Shown in pieces: positions 16,639 to 24,839 of a stretch of DNA of 64,000 nucleotides (position 1 is the stretch's first letter; each line of letters starts with the position of its first letter). This stretch comes from Cellulomonas fimi. GTDB taxonomy: Bacteria; Actinomycetota; Actinomycetes; Actinomycetales; Cellulomonadaceae. Where the stretch lies: contig NZ_CP110680.1 in assembly GCF_028583725.1 (NCBI RefSeq), positions 4,092,001 through 4,156,000 of the forward strand, written 5' to 3'. The position numbers and the translations under genes were made by a program. The notes beneath the pieces were generated by a model. The model was not told the DNA's origin, did not search any database, and was given only the letters and a program-made list of their open reading frames with translations.

Positions 16639-18063
16639 GTGCGACGACGCCCACCCGACGTCCGGTCGTCCTCCCGGCCGGCGACGCACCGACCCGTGCG
16701 TCAGGTCGTCGTGCTGGGCGCCGGGCTCGCCGGGCTGCTGGCCGCCGCCGCGCTCGCGCGACCCGGCCGGACCGTCACGCTCGTCGAGCGCGACGACCTC
16801 CCGGACACGCCCGGACCGCGCCGGGGCGTCCCGCAGAGCCCGCAGCCGCACGTGTTCCTCCACCGCGGCGTGCAGGCCGTCGAGGAGCTGCTGCCCGGGA
16901 CCCGCGCCGACCTCGTCGCCGCGGGCGCCGTCGTGATCGACACCGGCGACCTCGCGTGGCTCGCGTCCGCCGGCTGGGCCGCCCGCGTGCGGCAGCTCGA
17001 CATCCTCTCCGTGACCCGGCCCGTGTTCGAGCACGTCGTGCGGCAGCACGTCCGCACGCTCCCCGGGGTCGTCCTGCGGACCGGCGTGCGCGTCGACGGC
17101 CTCGCGCACGCGCCCGTCGGCGGACCCGACTCCCACGCGTGGGACGTCGAGGTCGCCGACGGCGACCCGCTCCCCGCGGACCTCGTCGTCGACGCCACCG
17201 GCCGCTCGTCACGCCTGCCCTCCTGGCTCGAGCACCTCGGCGTCTCCCCCGCCCGCACCGACACCCTCGACGCGCGCGTCGGCTACTCGTCGTGGGTCGT
17301 CGACCTGCCGCACGACCGCGTCGGCGTGCCCGGGATCGTCGTGCAGACCCAGCCGGGCGGCACCGGCGGCATCGCGGTCCCCGTCGAGGGCGACCGCTGG
17401 ATCGTCGGCGCCGTCGGAGCCGGCGACCAGCGACCCCCGCGCGACCCCGACGCGCTGCTCGCCTTCCTCGACACCCTTCCCGACCCCGCGATCGCCGAGC
17501 TCGCCGGCGCCGGCCGCGCCGTGAGCGACGTCGCCGTCCACCGCCAGACCGGCAACCAGCGCCACCGCTACGACCTGCTGCCCGACTGGCCCGACGGGCT
17601 CCTCGTCGTCGGCGACGCCCTGTGCGCCTTCAACCCCGTCTACGGCCAGGGCGTCACCGTGGCCGCGCTCGAGGCCCTCGCGCTCCGCACGGCCGACCGC
17701 CGACGCACCCTCACCCGCCCCGGCGGCGCGCACGCGCTCGTCCGCCGGCTGCGCCGGCTCACCGACCTGCCGTGGGACATCGCGACCGGCGTCGACCGCG
17801 ACTTCGTGCCGTCCGCACGACGCGCGTCGCCCGCGCGCCGCGCCATGGGCCGGTGGATCGGCGAGGTCAACCGGCTCGGCGCGCACGGCGACACCCGCGC
17901 CCAGCTCGCCCTCGGACGGCTCTACCACCTCGTCGCGTCGCCGCTCACCCTGCTGCACCCCGCCCTGGTCGTGCGGGTCGTGCGCGCCCGTCGCCGCGGC
18001 TACGGCCCGCCCGTCCCCCGCCCGCAGATCCTCGTGCCCACCCCGACCCCCGACCCCGCCTGA
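16639..18063 (+). CDS. FAD-dependent oxidoreductase (PHBH/monooxygenase fold)
   Basis: 474 residues. The Rossmann FAD motif is VVVLGAGLAGLLAAAALAR, with the glutamate of TLVERDD binding ribose. The second FAD motif GLLVVGDALCAFNPVYGQGVTVA is the GD motif of flavin monooxygenases and geranylgeranyl-reductase-like enzymes. DLVVDATGRSSRLPSWLEHLG is the DG-type motif. Substrate unknown. The GTG at 16639 gives a 19-residue extension ahead of a second good start, GTG at 16696, which begins directly at the flavin motif. It is divergent from the RiPP-like operon, and a tailoring role there is possible but unproven. Confidence 0.86.
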   Translation: MRRRPPDVRSSSRPATHRPVRQVVVLGAGLAGLLAAAALARPGRTVTLVERDDLPDTPGPRRGVPQSPQPHVFLHRGVQAVEELLPGTRADLVAAGAVVIDTGDLAWLASAGWAARVRQLDILSVTRPVFEHVVRQHVRTLPGVVLRTGVRVDGLAHAPVGGPDSHAWDVEVADGDPLPADLVVDATGRSSRLPSWLEHLGVSPARTDTLDARVGYSSWVVDLPHDRVGVPGIVVQTQPGGTGGIAVPVEGDRWIVGAVGAGDQRPPRDPDALLAFLDTLPDPAIAELAGAGRAVSDVAVHRQTGNQRHRYDLLPDWPDGLLVVGDALCAFNPVYGQGVTVAALEALALRTADRRRTLTRPGGAHALVRRLRRLTDLPWDIATGVDRDFVPSARRASPARRAMGRWIGEVNRLGAHGDTRAQLALGRLYHLVASPLTLLHPALVVRVVRARRRGYGPPVPRPQILVPTPTPDPA

Positions 18064-18092
18064 CGAGCGGCGGCCGGCGGTCGAACGGCGCC

Positions 18093-18108
18093 CGGCGCAC
18101 GTGCGCCG
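18093..18108. terminator. Palindromic hairpin between convergent genes
   Basis: CGGCGCACGTGCGCCG is a 16-bp perfect palindrome lying between the stop of the FAD oxidoreductase and the stop of the convergent PPOX gene; a likely bidirectional terminator. Confidence 0.5.
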
Positions 18109-18570
18109 TCAGGGGTGCGTGAGCCAGGACCCGTCGCGCAGGAGCGTGCGGCCCGCGAGCTCGTTCGCCTCGCGCCACGCCTGCACCGTGCGGAGGCGGG
18201 CGCGGAACCAGAGGTAGTCCTGCGGTTCCGCGCGCGGGTCGAAGCCCGTCGCGGCGGCGAACGCGTCGCCGACCTCGCCGGGCACGGTGTCCGACACCTC
18301 GACGTCGGCGTCGACGAGCACGACGTCGCGGGTGGCCCCGAGCGCGATCCGGGCCCGCCCGCTCGCCACGAGGTTGCGTGCCGTCGGCGACGCCGCCGTG
18401 GTCGACAGGAGGATCGAGTCGCCGTCCCAGAGGAACGACAGCGGCACGAGGTACGGCGTCCCCGCGGTGTCGGCGGTCGCGACCCACAGGTCGACGTCGG
18501 TCCGCAGCCGGTGGAGCGTGTCGGCGACGCGCTGCTCGGCGTGCCGGGGCGCGGGCGTGTCGGTGGTCAT
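18109..18570 (-). CDS. Pyridoxamine 5'-phosphate oxidase-like flavin/F420-binding protein
   Basis: 153 residues with the split-barrel fold of PPOX/FDOR proteins. DLWVATADTAGTPYLVPLSFLWDGDSILLST is the typical first half, and ARNLVASGRARIALGATRDVVLVDADVEV the barrel centre. Proteins of this size in actinobacteria often use F420 rather than FMN; the sequence alone does not decide. The start ATG at 18570 has AGGAGTGCG close upstream. Role unknown. Confidence 0.83.
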   Translation of the reverse strand: MTTDTPAPRHAEQRVADTLHRLRTDVDLWVATADTAGTPYLVPLSFLWDGDSILLSTTAASPTARNLVASGRARIALGATRDVVLVDADVEVSDTVPGEVGDAFAAATGFDPRAEPQDYLWFRARLRTVQAWREANELAGRTLLRDGSWLTHP

Positions 18571-18672
18571 CGCACTCCTCGTCGACGCGGGACTCGCCGG
18601 GCGTGCCCGCCCGACGGCCCGAGTCTGGCAGCCCCCGCCCCTCCTCCGCCCGCGCCGTGGACGCGGCGGGAC

Positions 18673-19554
18673 TCAGGGGGCGGTGACGTGGGCGACGACC
18701 TCCGCGACCACGTCCGGGTCGCGCAGGATCCGGCGGTGGCCCAGGCCGGTCGTCGTCACGAGACGCGCGCCCGGCCACGAGCGGGCCAGACGCTCGCCGT
18801 CGGCGAGGTGCGCCTCCTTGTCCTGCGTGTCGTGGACGACGAGCGCGACGGGCAGCGGGCCGTCGTGGGTCTCGACGCCCCGTGCGACGTCGAAGTCGGT
18901 GAGCGGCCGGTCCGACCGTCGTGCCATGAGCGCGAGGAACCGCTGCCGGGTCGGTTCGCCGAACCCGAGCACCGCGGCGAGGTCGCGCGTGTACGGCAGG
19001 GGGTCGGCCATGGGGGCGACGAGGGCGACGCGCGCCGCGGTGAGGCCGTCGAGGATCGCGAGGGTCGTCGTCGTGCCGCCGAACGAGTGCGTGACGACGG
19101 CGTGCGCCGCACCGTGCGCGGCCACCACGGAGGCGAGGGTCTCCGCCATCTCGGGGAGCGTCGACTGCCGTGGGCCGAACGCCCCCGGACCCGACTCCCC
19201 GTGGCTGAGGGCGTCGAACGCGACGACCTCGTACCCGGCGGCGACGAGCGGCTCGACGAAGGCGGCGAGCTGGCCGCGGTGCCCGCCCCAGCCGTGCACG
19301 AGGTAGACGCGCGGTCCGCTCCCCCACGTCTGGCCGACGACGTGCCCGGCACCGACGGGCAGCGTCCACCGGGTGCCGCCGGGGATCGGTGCGGGTCGAC
19401 GCGCGCCGGCGGGTCGGCACCACAGGTAGAGCGCGACGCGGGCGACGAGCGCGGGCGCGACGCGGTCGGTCAGCCGGATCGTCGTCCGGACACCCCGCGG
19501 CAGGCGCACATGCGAACGAACGGTCGTGCTTTTCTGAGATCCCGTGATGGTCAT
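18673..19554 (-). CDS. Alpha/beta hydrolase
   Basis: 293 residues of the alpha/beta hydrolase fold. The oxyanion region is YLVHGWGGHRGQ. The nucleophile elbow is THSFGG, a G-x-S-x-G variant with Thr in the first place. The acid is likely in VVHDTQDKEAH, and the base is His in TGLGHRRIL. The start ATG at 19554 has GAGGAG 6 nt upstream. It lies 40 bp downstream of a TetR gene on the same strand, which suggests co-transcription. A second copy of the TetR operator motif is found at 19512-19529, inside codons 9-15. Confidence 0.88.
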   Translation of the reverse strand: MTITGSQKSTTVRSHVRLPRGVRTTIRLTDRVAPALVARVALYLWCRPAGARRPAPIPGGTRWTLPVGAGHVVGQTWGSGPRVYLVHGWGGHRGQLAAFVEPLVAAGYEVVAFDALSHGESGPGAFGPRQSTLPEMAETLASVVAAHGAAHAVVTHSFGGTTTTLAILDGLTAARVALVAPMADPLPYTRDLAAVLGFGEPTRQRFLALMARRSDRPLTDFDVARGVETHDGPLPVALVVHDTQDKEAHLADGERLARSWPGARLVTTTGLGHRRILRDPDVVAEVVAHVTAP

Positions 19555-19594
19555 CGTGCGCTCCTCGAGCTCGGGGGGTGGGACGGGTCGGGCG

Positions 19595-20185
19595 TCAGGC
19601 GTCCGTGCGGAGGCCGGCGAGCAGCCGCTCGAAGGCGTCGCGCGTACGGCGCTCGGCGTCCGGGTCGCGCAGCAGCCGGTGCGCGTGGAAGTGCCCGAGC
19701 ATCACGCCGTACAGGTCGTGCGCGAACTGCTCGGGCGACAGGTGGTCGCGGAACTGCCCCTCCTGGACCCCCGCGCGGTACATCTGCGTGATCGAGTCGA
19801 CGAGGTCGCGGTGGTCGCGCACGAGCTGGTCGCGCACCGCCCCGGGGTCGTCGTCGAACTCCGTGGCCGCCGAGACGAACAGGCACCCCGCCGCGCTGGC
19901 CTGCGACGTCGCGAGCCACCGCTCGAACAGCTCACGCACCCGCGGCTCACCGCGCGTCGTCGCGAGCGCCGGGCGGACGACCTCGTCGACGAAGCTCTCG
20001 CGCGCCCGGGCCAGCACCGCGAGCTGCAGCGCCTCCTTCGACCGGAAGTGCGCGAACAGCCCGCTCTTCGACATCTCCGTGGCCGCCGCGAGCGAGCCGA
20101 TGGTCAGGCCCGCGACGCCGAGGCGCCCGGCGATCTCGACCGCACGGTCGATCACCACCTGCCGCGTCTCGTCACCCTTGCCCAT
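19595..20185 (-). CDS. TetR-family transcriptional regulator
   Basis: 196 residues. The N-terminal HTH is standard (AVEIAGRLGVAGLTIGSLAAATEMSKSGLFAHFRSKEAL in total, with SKSGLFAHF the recognition helix). The C-terminal ligand domain is of the TetR_C type seen with flavin or hydrolase genes (AGCLFVSAATEFDDDPGAVRD). A leaderless start is likely because TAGAAC is only 6 nt before the ATG. It probably controls itself and the downstream hydrolase. Confidence 0.92.
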   Translation of the reverse strand: MGKGDETRQVVIDRAVEIAGRLGVAGLTIGSLAAATEMSKSGLFAHFRSKEALQLAVLARARESFVDEVVRPALATTRGEPRVRELFERWLATSQASAAGCLFVSAATEFDDDPGAVRDQLVRDHRDLVDSITQMYRAGVQEGQFRDHLSPEQFAHDLYGVMLGHFHAHRLLRDPDAERRTRDAFERLLAGLRTDA

Positions 20186-20191
20186 GCGCCA

Positions 20192-20220
20192 GTTCTAGCA
20201 CGATCGTTCGTTCGTGGGAA
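20192..20220 (-). promoter_or_regulatory. TetR promoter with operator filling the spacer
   Basis: On the minus strand TTCCCA (20215-20220), a 17-bp spacer and TAGAAC (20192-20197) make a promoter. The whole spacer (20198-20214) is the motif CGAACGAACGATCGTGC, repeated almost exactly at 19512-19529 in the downstream hydrolase gene. A repressor bound there would block the promoter. Confidence 0.6.
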
Positions 20221-20331
20221 GAACAGGTCCGAGGACCGTACCCAGGGTGCCGCCCGATGGGGCAACGGGACGGCGGCCGGGTCCGCCTACCGTTCCCGGA
20301 GGACGGATGAGCCACGACTGCGGGGGTTGCC

Positions 20332-22323
20332 GTGCAGGCTCGGACGGGAAGCGTCGCCGATCCCGCGGTCGAGCCGCGGGCGGCCCCCGCGAGCGGCGCG
20401 CGACCGGACGCCGTCACCGCGCTCCAGCGCCTCGTGGGCAACCAGGCCGTGACACGCCTGCTCATCGGCACGGCGGCCGGTTCCCCGGTGCAGCGGGCCC
20501 TGCAGCAGCAGCCGGCCCCGACCGGGACGTCGAAGAAGCGGCGCGCCCCGAGGCCCGTCGGCACCGCCGACCTGCCGAAGAGCGTCGACACCTGGTCGGT
20601 GGCCCTCCGGCTCGTCGTCACGTACTGGGCGAGCACCGACGCGAGCGTCGTGACGGTCACGTACTCGACGCTGGACGACCTGAAGCGGCAGGCGACCGCC
20701 GCGCTCCCCGCGATGACGCAGGCGTTCGTGGACTGGTTGACCGACACGCAGCTCGGCGACTTCGTCGGCTCGCTCACCCGTATGGCGGTCACGCCCTCCA
20801 CGGCCCTCGACACCGCGATCCAGCACCGCACGCAGTCGATCCGCCTGGCGAAGGCAGCCGCGTTCGGCACCTCGGTCACGCTCCCCGACCCCCAGCACGA
20901 CTCCCGGTACAGCACGCCTCGCGGGTTCGCCACCCAGCCCGCCGCCACGACGGGTCGTGACGACGGCGCGTGGCACTCCGTGTCGAACACGCTGCCCGGC
21001 GCGGGGGGCCAGACCACCGGGTCGGTCAACCTCGCCCTCATGGAGGACGCCCTCACCCACCGGGTGATGCGGCGCAACGACGACGGCAGCTACTCCCAGA
21101 TCTGCCCGAGCTGCATGCGGGTCGTCGAGGCGACGGGCTTCGAGGTGGACCACCAGCAGGCGTTCAGCGACCTCCGTGCGAACCTGAACCTCCTCGCCGA
21201 GGCGATGCAGGTGGACGCTGCGCTGTACACGACAGTCGCGAAGGCGACGCCGAAGTTCTCCACGTGGTTCATGACCCAGGGGAAGCCCGGACAGCCGGGC
21301 TGCACGGTGGCCGCGACCGGCGCCGCCGTGCACGAGTTCTCCAACGACCTGCAGAACCTGGTGCGGATCTGCCGCAAGTGCAACGGGGCGCTCGGCAAGA
21401 GCGACACCTCGATCACGGACTGGCTGAGGGCATCGCCTTACTACGGCAAGAACTTCCTCGCCGCGAACCCGCTGTCGCCGTCCTTCACGGTCATCAACCG
21501 CACGGCAGCCGGCAAGGGATGGGGTGCCACGCTCCGGGAGTGGTTCGTGAAGTTCCACCTGCCCGTGCTCGAGCAGCAGTTCGTCGTCGAGCGGATCGGG
21601 CGGCTGACCCATCGCCTGGTCGCCGAGCAGGACCGGGCGGCATACGACGCCCACTTCGAGACCGACCCGGCGGCCAAGGAGGCGCTGGAGGCGCGTGCCG
21701 ACTACCTCGGCGGTTCGAACCGGGCGTTCCTCGGAGGCCTGGGCGCGGACGAGCAGTACTTCGACGGCACGCTGACCGGAGCCTCCCCCACCGCGTTCGC
21801 GCCGGGCTCCCCGGCACGCTGGGAGAACGATCGCAGGGAGATGGCGCAGGGGCGCGAGAAGCGCAAGCGCACCGAGGAGACCGAGTCGACGACGCCGTTC
21901 CAGCGCGGGCGGGAGCTCGGTCTGACGAACGCGCCCCAGACCGCCTGGCCCGTCTTCACCGGTCCCGACTCGGCGGTGTTCCAGCAGGGTTTCGACGCCG
22001 GCAAGGTCGAGTACGAGCGGAAGTACCGGGAGGGCGTCACCGCGGCGTGCAAGGTCACCGACCGGGCGTCGCTCGCAGTCCCGGCGCCGACCGGCGTCGA
22101 CAGCGCGTGGGCCGCCGGGTTCACCGCCGCCGCGCTCGCGCGCAAGCGCGCGTACGAAGCGGGCCGTGCGCAGCGGGCGGCCGGCGCCGAGCTCGACTAC
22201 ACCTCCCTCCCCGCGGACGTACCGGACGACCTCCGGATCCGTCTGCTCCAGGACCTCATCGACGGCTGGAGCGCGGGTCGAGCCACGGCGGCCGGCCCGA
22301 CGACCTCGACCCCGAGGGCCTGA
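20332..22323 (+). CDS. HNH nuclease-like protein with LQRLVGNQAV motif (toxin/effector candidate)
   Basis: 663 residues. LQRLVGNQAV at residues 31-40, followed by VQRAL, is the short motif common in DUF4157 and contractile-injection-associated proteins. A central HNH-type zinc nuclease is visible: CPSC at 258-261, VDH with His274 as the likely catalytic residue, NDLQNLVRICRKCN with Cys347, Cys350 and Asn351. The C-terminal ~250 residues are helical with repeats of a FQQGFDAGKVEYERKYREG type. GTG at 20332 starts the long frame. A much better start (ATG 20307 behind GGAGGACGG) is out of frame by one base at a run of five G, so an N-terminal frameshift is possible. No signal peptide. No immunity gene is recognised nearby. 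Confidence 0.75.
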   Translation: MQARTGSVADPAVEPRAAPASGARPDAVTALQRLVGNQAVTRLLIGTAAGSPVQRALQQQPAPTGTSKKRRAPRPVGTADLPKSVDTWSVALRLVVTYWASTDASVVTVTYSTLDDLKRQATAALPAMTQAFVDWLTDTQLGDFVGSLTRMAVTPSTALDTAIQHRTQSIRLAKAAAFGTSVTLPDPQHDSRYSTPRGFATQPAATTGRDDGAWHSVSNTLPGAGGQTTGSVNLALMEDALTHRVMRRNDDGSYSQICPSCMRVVEATGFEVDHQQAFSDLRANLNLLAEAMQVDAALYTTVAKATPKFSTWFMTQGKPGQPGCTVAATGAAVHEFSNDLQNLVRICRKCNGALGKSDTSITDWLRASPYYGKNFLAANPLSPSFTVINRTAAGKGWGATLREWFVKFHLPVLEQQFVVERIGRLTHRLVAEQDRAAYDAHFETDPAAKEALEARADYLGGSNRAFLGGLGADEQYFDGTLTGASPTAFAPGSPARWENDRREMAQGREKRKRTEETESTTPFQRGRELGLTNAPQTAWPVFTGPDSAVFQQGFDAGKVEYERKYREGVTAACKVTDRASLAVPAPTGVDSAWAAGFTAAALARKRAYEAGRAQRAAGAELDYTSLPADVPDDLRIRLLQDLIDGWSAGRATAAGPTTSTPRA

Positions 22324-22348
22324 GCGTCGCCGGACCGGCCGCGGACGG

Positions 22349-24583
22349 TCAGCGCAGGTACACGTTCGGCTTCGCGGGCAGGGTGAACGGCGCCCCCAGC
22401 GCGAACGACGGGTGCGGCGGCTGGTTGTACGCGGTGTTCTGCCACGCGATCGCGACGCGGTACTGCTGGTCGTGCAGCAGCGTCCAGAGCCGCGTGTCGG
22501 TCGGGACCGGCGTCGCGTAGATCCGCAGCGCGCTGTCGTCCGACGTCGGCCAGATCACCTCCTCGCGCCAGTCGCCGAGGATGTCGCCGGACAGTGTCGG
22601 TGTCGCCTTGGTGCCGTTGTTGCTGTGCACACCCGACCCGGTCAGCAGGCGGGTGTCACCGCCGGTGCCGTACTTGTCGATGCGCGTCTGGTCGAGCAGC
22701 TCGCGCGTCGTGTCGCCGTCCCACCAGGCCAGGAAGTTCGCCGACGACGGCTTGCGCGCGACGCCCGTGCCCGACGTGTTGCGCAGCTGCGAGTCCGACG
22801 ACGACCACGACTCGGCGCCCGCCGAGCCGGACCAGATGTCGCCCGACACCCCGCGCCCGTTGTCGGAACCCGACGGTGTGCTCCACAGGAGCTGACCGGT
22901 GCGCGCGTCCGCCATCCAGGAGTCGGGCTGGTTCGTCGACTCGGTGACCTTGTAGTACTCGAGGCCGGGGCGGCTCGGGATCAGGTCGCCGACGTGCCCG
23001 GCGTCGCCGTGCCCGGTGCGGTTGGTCCACAGCCCGGTGCCGTTGTCGTCGATCGCGGCCGCGCCGTACAGGATCTCCTGCCGCCCGTCGCCGTCGACGT
23101 CCGCGACCGACAGCGAGTGGTTGCCCTGGCCCGCGTAGGCGCTGTTGCCCGACGCGTTCGAGTCGAAGGTCCACCGCCGCGTCAGCGTGCCGTCGCGGTA
23201 GTCCCAGGCGACGACGACGGCCCGCGTGTAGTAGCCGCGCGCCATGACGATCGACGGCCGGACGCCGTCCAGGTAGGCCGTCCCGGCGAGGAACCGGTCG
23301 ACGCGGTTGCCGTACGAGTCGCCCCAGCTCGACACCGTCCCGCGCGGCGGCACATAGTCCGTCGTCGCGGCGATCGCACCCGTCTGGCCCTGGAACACCG
23401 TGAAGTACTCGGGGCCGGACAGCACGTAGCCCGACGAGTTGCGGTAGTCCGCGCTCGCGTTGCCGATCACCTGCCCCGTGCCCGAGCGCGTCCCGTCGGC
23501 CGTCTTGACCGCGACCTCGGCCTTGCCGTCGCCGTCGTAGTCGTAGACCTGGAACTGCGTGTAGTGCGCGCCCGCTCGGATGTTGCGGCCGAGGTCGATG
23601 CGCCACAGACGCGTGCCGTCGAGCTCGTACGCGTCGAGGAAGACGTTCCCCGTCACGCCGGACTGCGAGTTGTCCTTCGCGTTCGTCGGGTCCCACTTGA
23701 GCACGACCTCGAGCCGGCCGTCGCCGTCGAGGTCGCCGACGGAGCCGTCGTTCGCGACGTAGTCCGACCCGGGCTTGGAGATCGGCACGTCGAGGTAGCC
23801 GTTCGCGAACGTCAGGGACGTCCCGGACGCGGCCTGCTCGGCACCGTTCACGACCGCGCGCACGGTGTAGGTCGCGCTCGCCGACGCGCCCGCGTCGAGG
23901 TAGGAGGTCGCGCCGGTGAGCGGCGAGGCGTTCACCTTGGTGCCGCCGCGGTACAGGTTGAAGCCGGTGCTCGCCGGCTCCGTCCCGAGCAGCCGCCACT
24001 GCACGAGGTTCCCCGAGCCGCTGCGGACGCTGATGAGCCCGCGGTCCAGGTCCTCGGCCTGCCACGCGCCGGACGGTGGTGGCGTCGTGGTGGTCGGCGT
24101 CGGGGTCGGGGTGCTGGTCGGGGTGGTCGTGGGCGTCGCCGTCGGGGTGCTGGTCGGCGTGCTCGTCGGGGTGGTCCCGCCCGTGCAGGTCGTGCCGTTG
24201 AGAGCGAAGGACGTCGGCGCCGGGTTCGACGACCCGTTCCACGCGCCGTTGAAGCCGAACGACACGCTGCCGCCCGACGCGACGCGGGCGTTGTACCCGG
24301 CGTCGCGCACGCTGACGTCCGCCCCCGACTGGGACGCGGTCCCGTTCCACGCCTGCGTCACCGTCTGGCCCGCGCCGAACGCCCACGTCAGCGTCCACCC
24401 GTCCACGGCGTCGCCGAGGTTGTCGATCTTCACGTCGGCGCCGAAGCCCGCGCCCCACTGGTTCGTCACGGTGTACGTCACGCGGCAGCCCACGGCCGCC
24501 TCGGCGCCCGCGGCGGCGATGAGGCCACCCGTCGCCATCGTCGCGGCCGCGAGGAGTCCCGCGGCCGCCCGTCGTGCTGTCAT
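22349..24583 (-). CDS. Secreted rhamnogalacturonan lyase (PL11) with CBM2
   Basis: 744 residues. A signal peptide (residues ~1-30, ending AAGAEAA) is followed by a family 2 carbohydrate-binding module (~31-133; begins GCRVTYTVTNQWGAGF and has paired terminal cysteines and conserved Trp). A Thr/Pro/Ser linker (~135-170) follows. The rest is a PL11 catalytic beta-propeller like Bacillus YesW/YesX, with repeated calcium-binding-like DLDGDG, DYDGDGKAE and DVDGDGRQE blades and HNNGTK-like and WREEVIWP motifs near the end. It cleaves the rhamnose-galacturonate backbone of pectin outside the cell, anchored to crystalline polysaccharide by the CBM2. Control by LacI-type regulators is likely (see 24680-24752). 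Confidence 0.92.
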   Translation of the reverse strand: MTARRAAAGLLAAATMATGGLIAAAGAEAAVGCRVTYTVTNQWGAGFGADVKIDNLGDAVDGWTLTWAFGAGQTVTQAWNGTASQSGADVSVRDAGYNARVASGGSVSFGFNGAWNGSSNPAPTSFALNGTTCTGGTTPTSTPTSTPTATPTTTPTSTPTPTPTTTTPPPSGAWQAEDLDRGLISVRSGSGNLVQWRLLGTEPASTGFNLYRGGTKVNASPLTGATSYLDAGASASATYTVRAVVNGAEQAASGTSLTFANGYLDVPISKPGSDYVANDGSVGDLDGDGRLEVVLKWDPTNAKDNSQSGVTGNVFLDAYELDGTRLWRIDLGRNIRAGAHYTQFQVYDYDGDGKAEVAVKTADGTRSGTGQVIGNASADYRNSSGYVLSGPEYFTVFQGQTGAIAATTDYVPPRGTVSSWGDSYGNRVDRFLAGTAYLDGVRPSIVMARGYYTRAVVVAWDYRDGTLTRRWTFDSNASGNSAYAGQGNHSLSVADVDGDGRQEILYGAAAIDDNGTGLWTNRTGHGDAGHVGDLIPSRPGLEYYKVTESTNQPDSWMADARTGQLLWSTPSGSDNGRGVSGDIWSGSAGAESWSSSDSQLRNTSGTGVARKPSSANFLAWWDGDTTRELLDQTRIDKYGTGGDTRLLTGSGVHSNNGTKATPTLSGDILGDWREEVIWPTSDDSALRIYATPVPTDTRLWTLLHDQQYRVAIAWQNTAYNQPPHPSFALGAPFTLPAKPNVYLR

Positions 24584-24679
24584 GGCTGTCCCCTTCGGTT
24601 CGCGCCCGGGCGTCGTCGCCCGCGCGCTGCGGACCCCGCGCCGCGGCCGGCAGTTTCGGGCGGGGTGGGTCGTCGCCTG

Positions 24680-24752
24680 ACGTTAGGGAAGCGCTCGCCG
24701 CGGCGTCAGCCCCCGGGTGGCGGTGAAGCGTTTCGGATCTTGAACGATTCAA
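24680..24752 (-). promoter_or_regulatory. Lyase promoter with CebR-like and LacI-type operator candidates
   Basis: On the minus strand CTGACG (24704-24709), an 18-bp spacer and TAACGT (24680-24685) form a promoter. The spacer contains GCGAGCGCTTCCC, close to the CebR consensus TGGGAGCGCTCCCA. Upstream are CGAAACGCTTC and the palindrome TTGAATCGTTCAA (24740-24752), both of LacI-family style. This 256-bp gap holds no gene. Confidence 0.5.
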
Positions 24753-24839
24753 TGCGCGCGGCGACGCGCCCCGCATTCGCGCGCGACGACGCCACCCCGC
24801 GCGACGGCGGCCCGTGCCGGACCCGACGTCGAGCGCGTC

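Noticed and set aside
20307..20960. Separate gene starting at the strong ATG 20307
   Set aside because: After about 15 codons the frame becomes Arg/Gly-rich noise over the real HNH gene; better explained by a frameshift or chance start.
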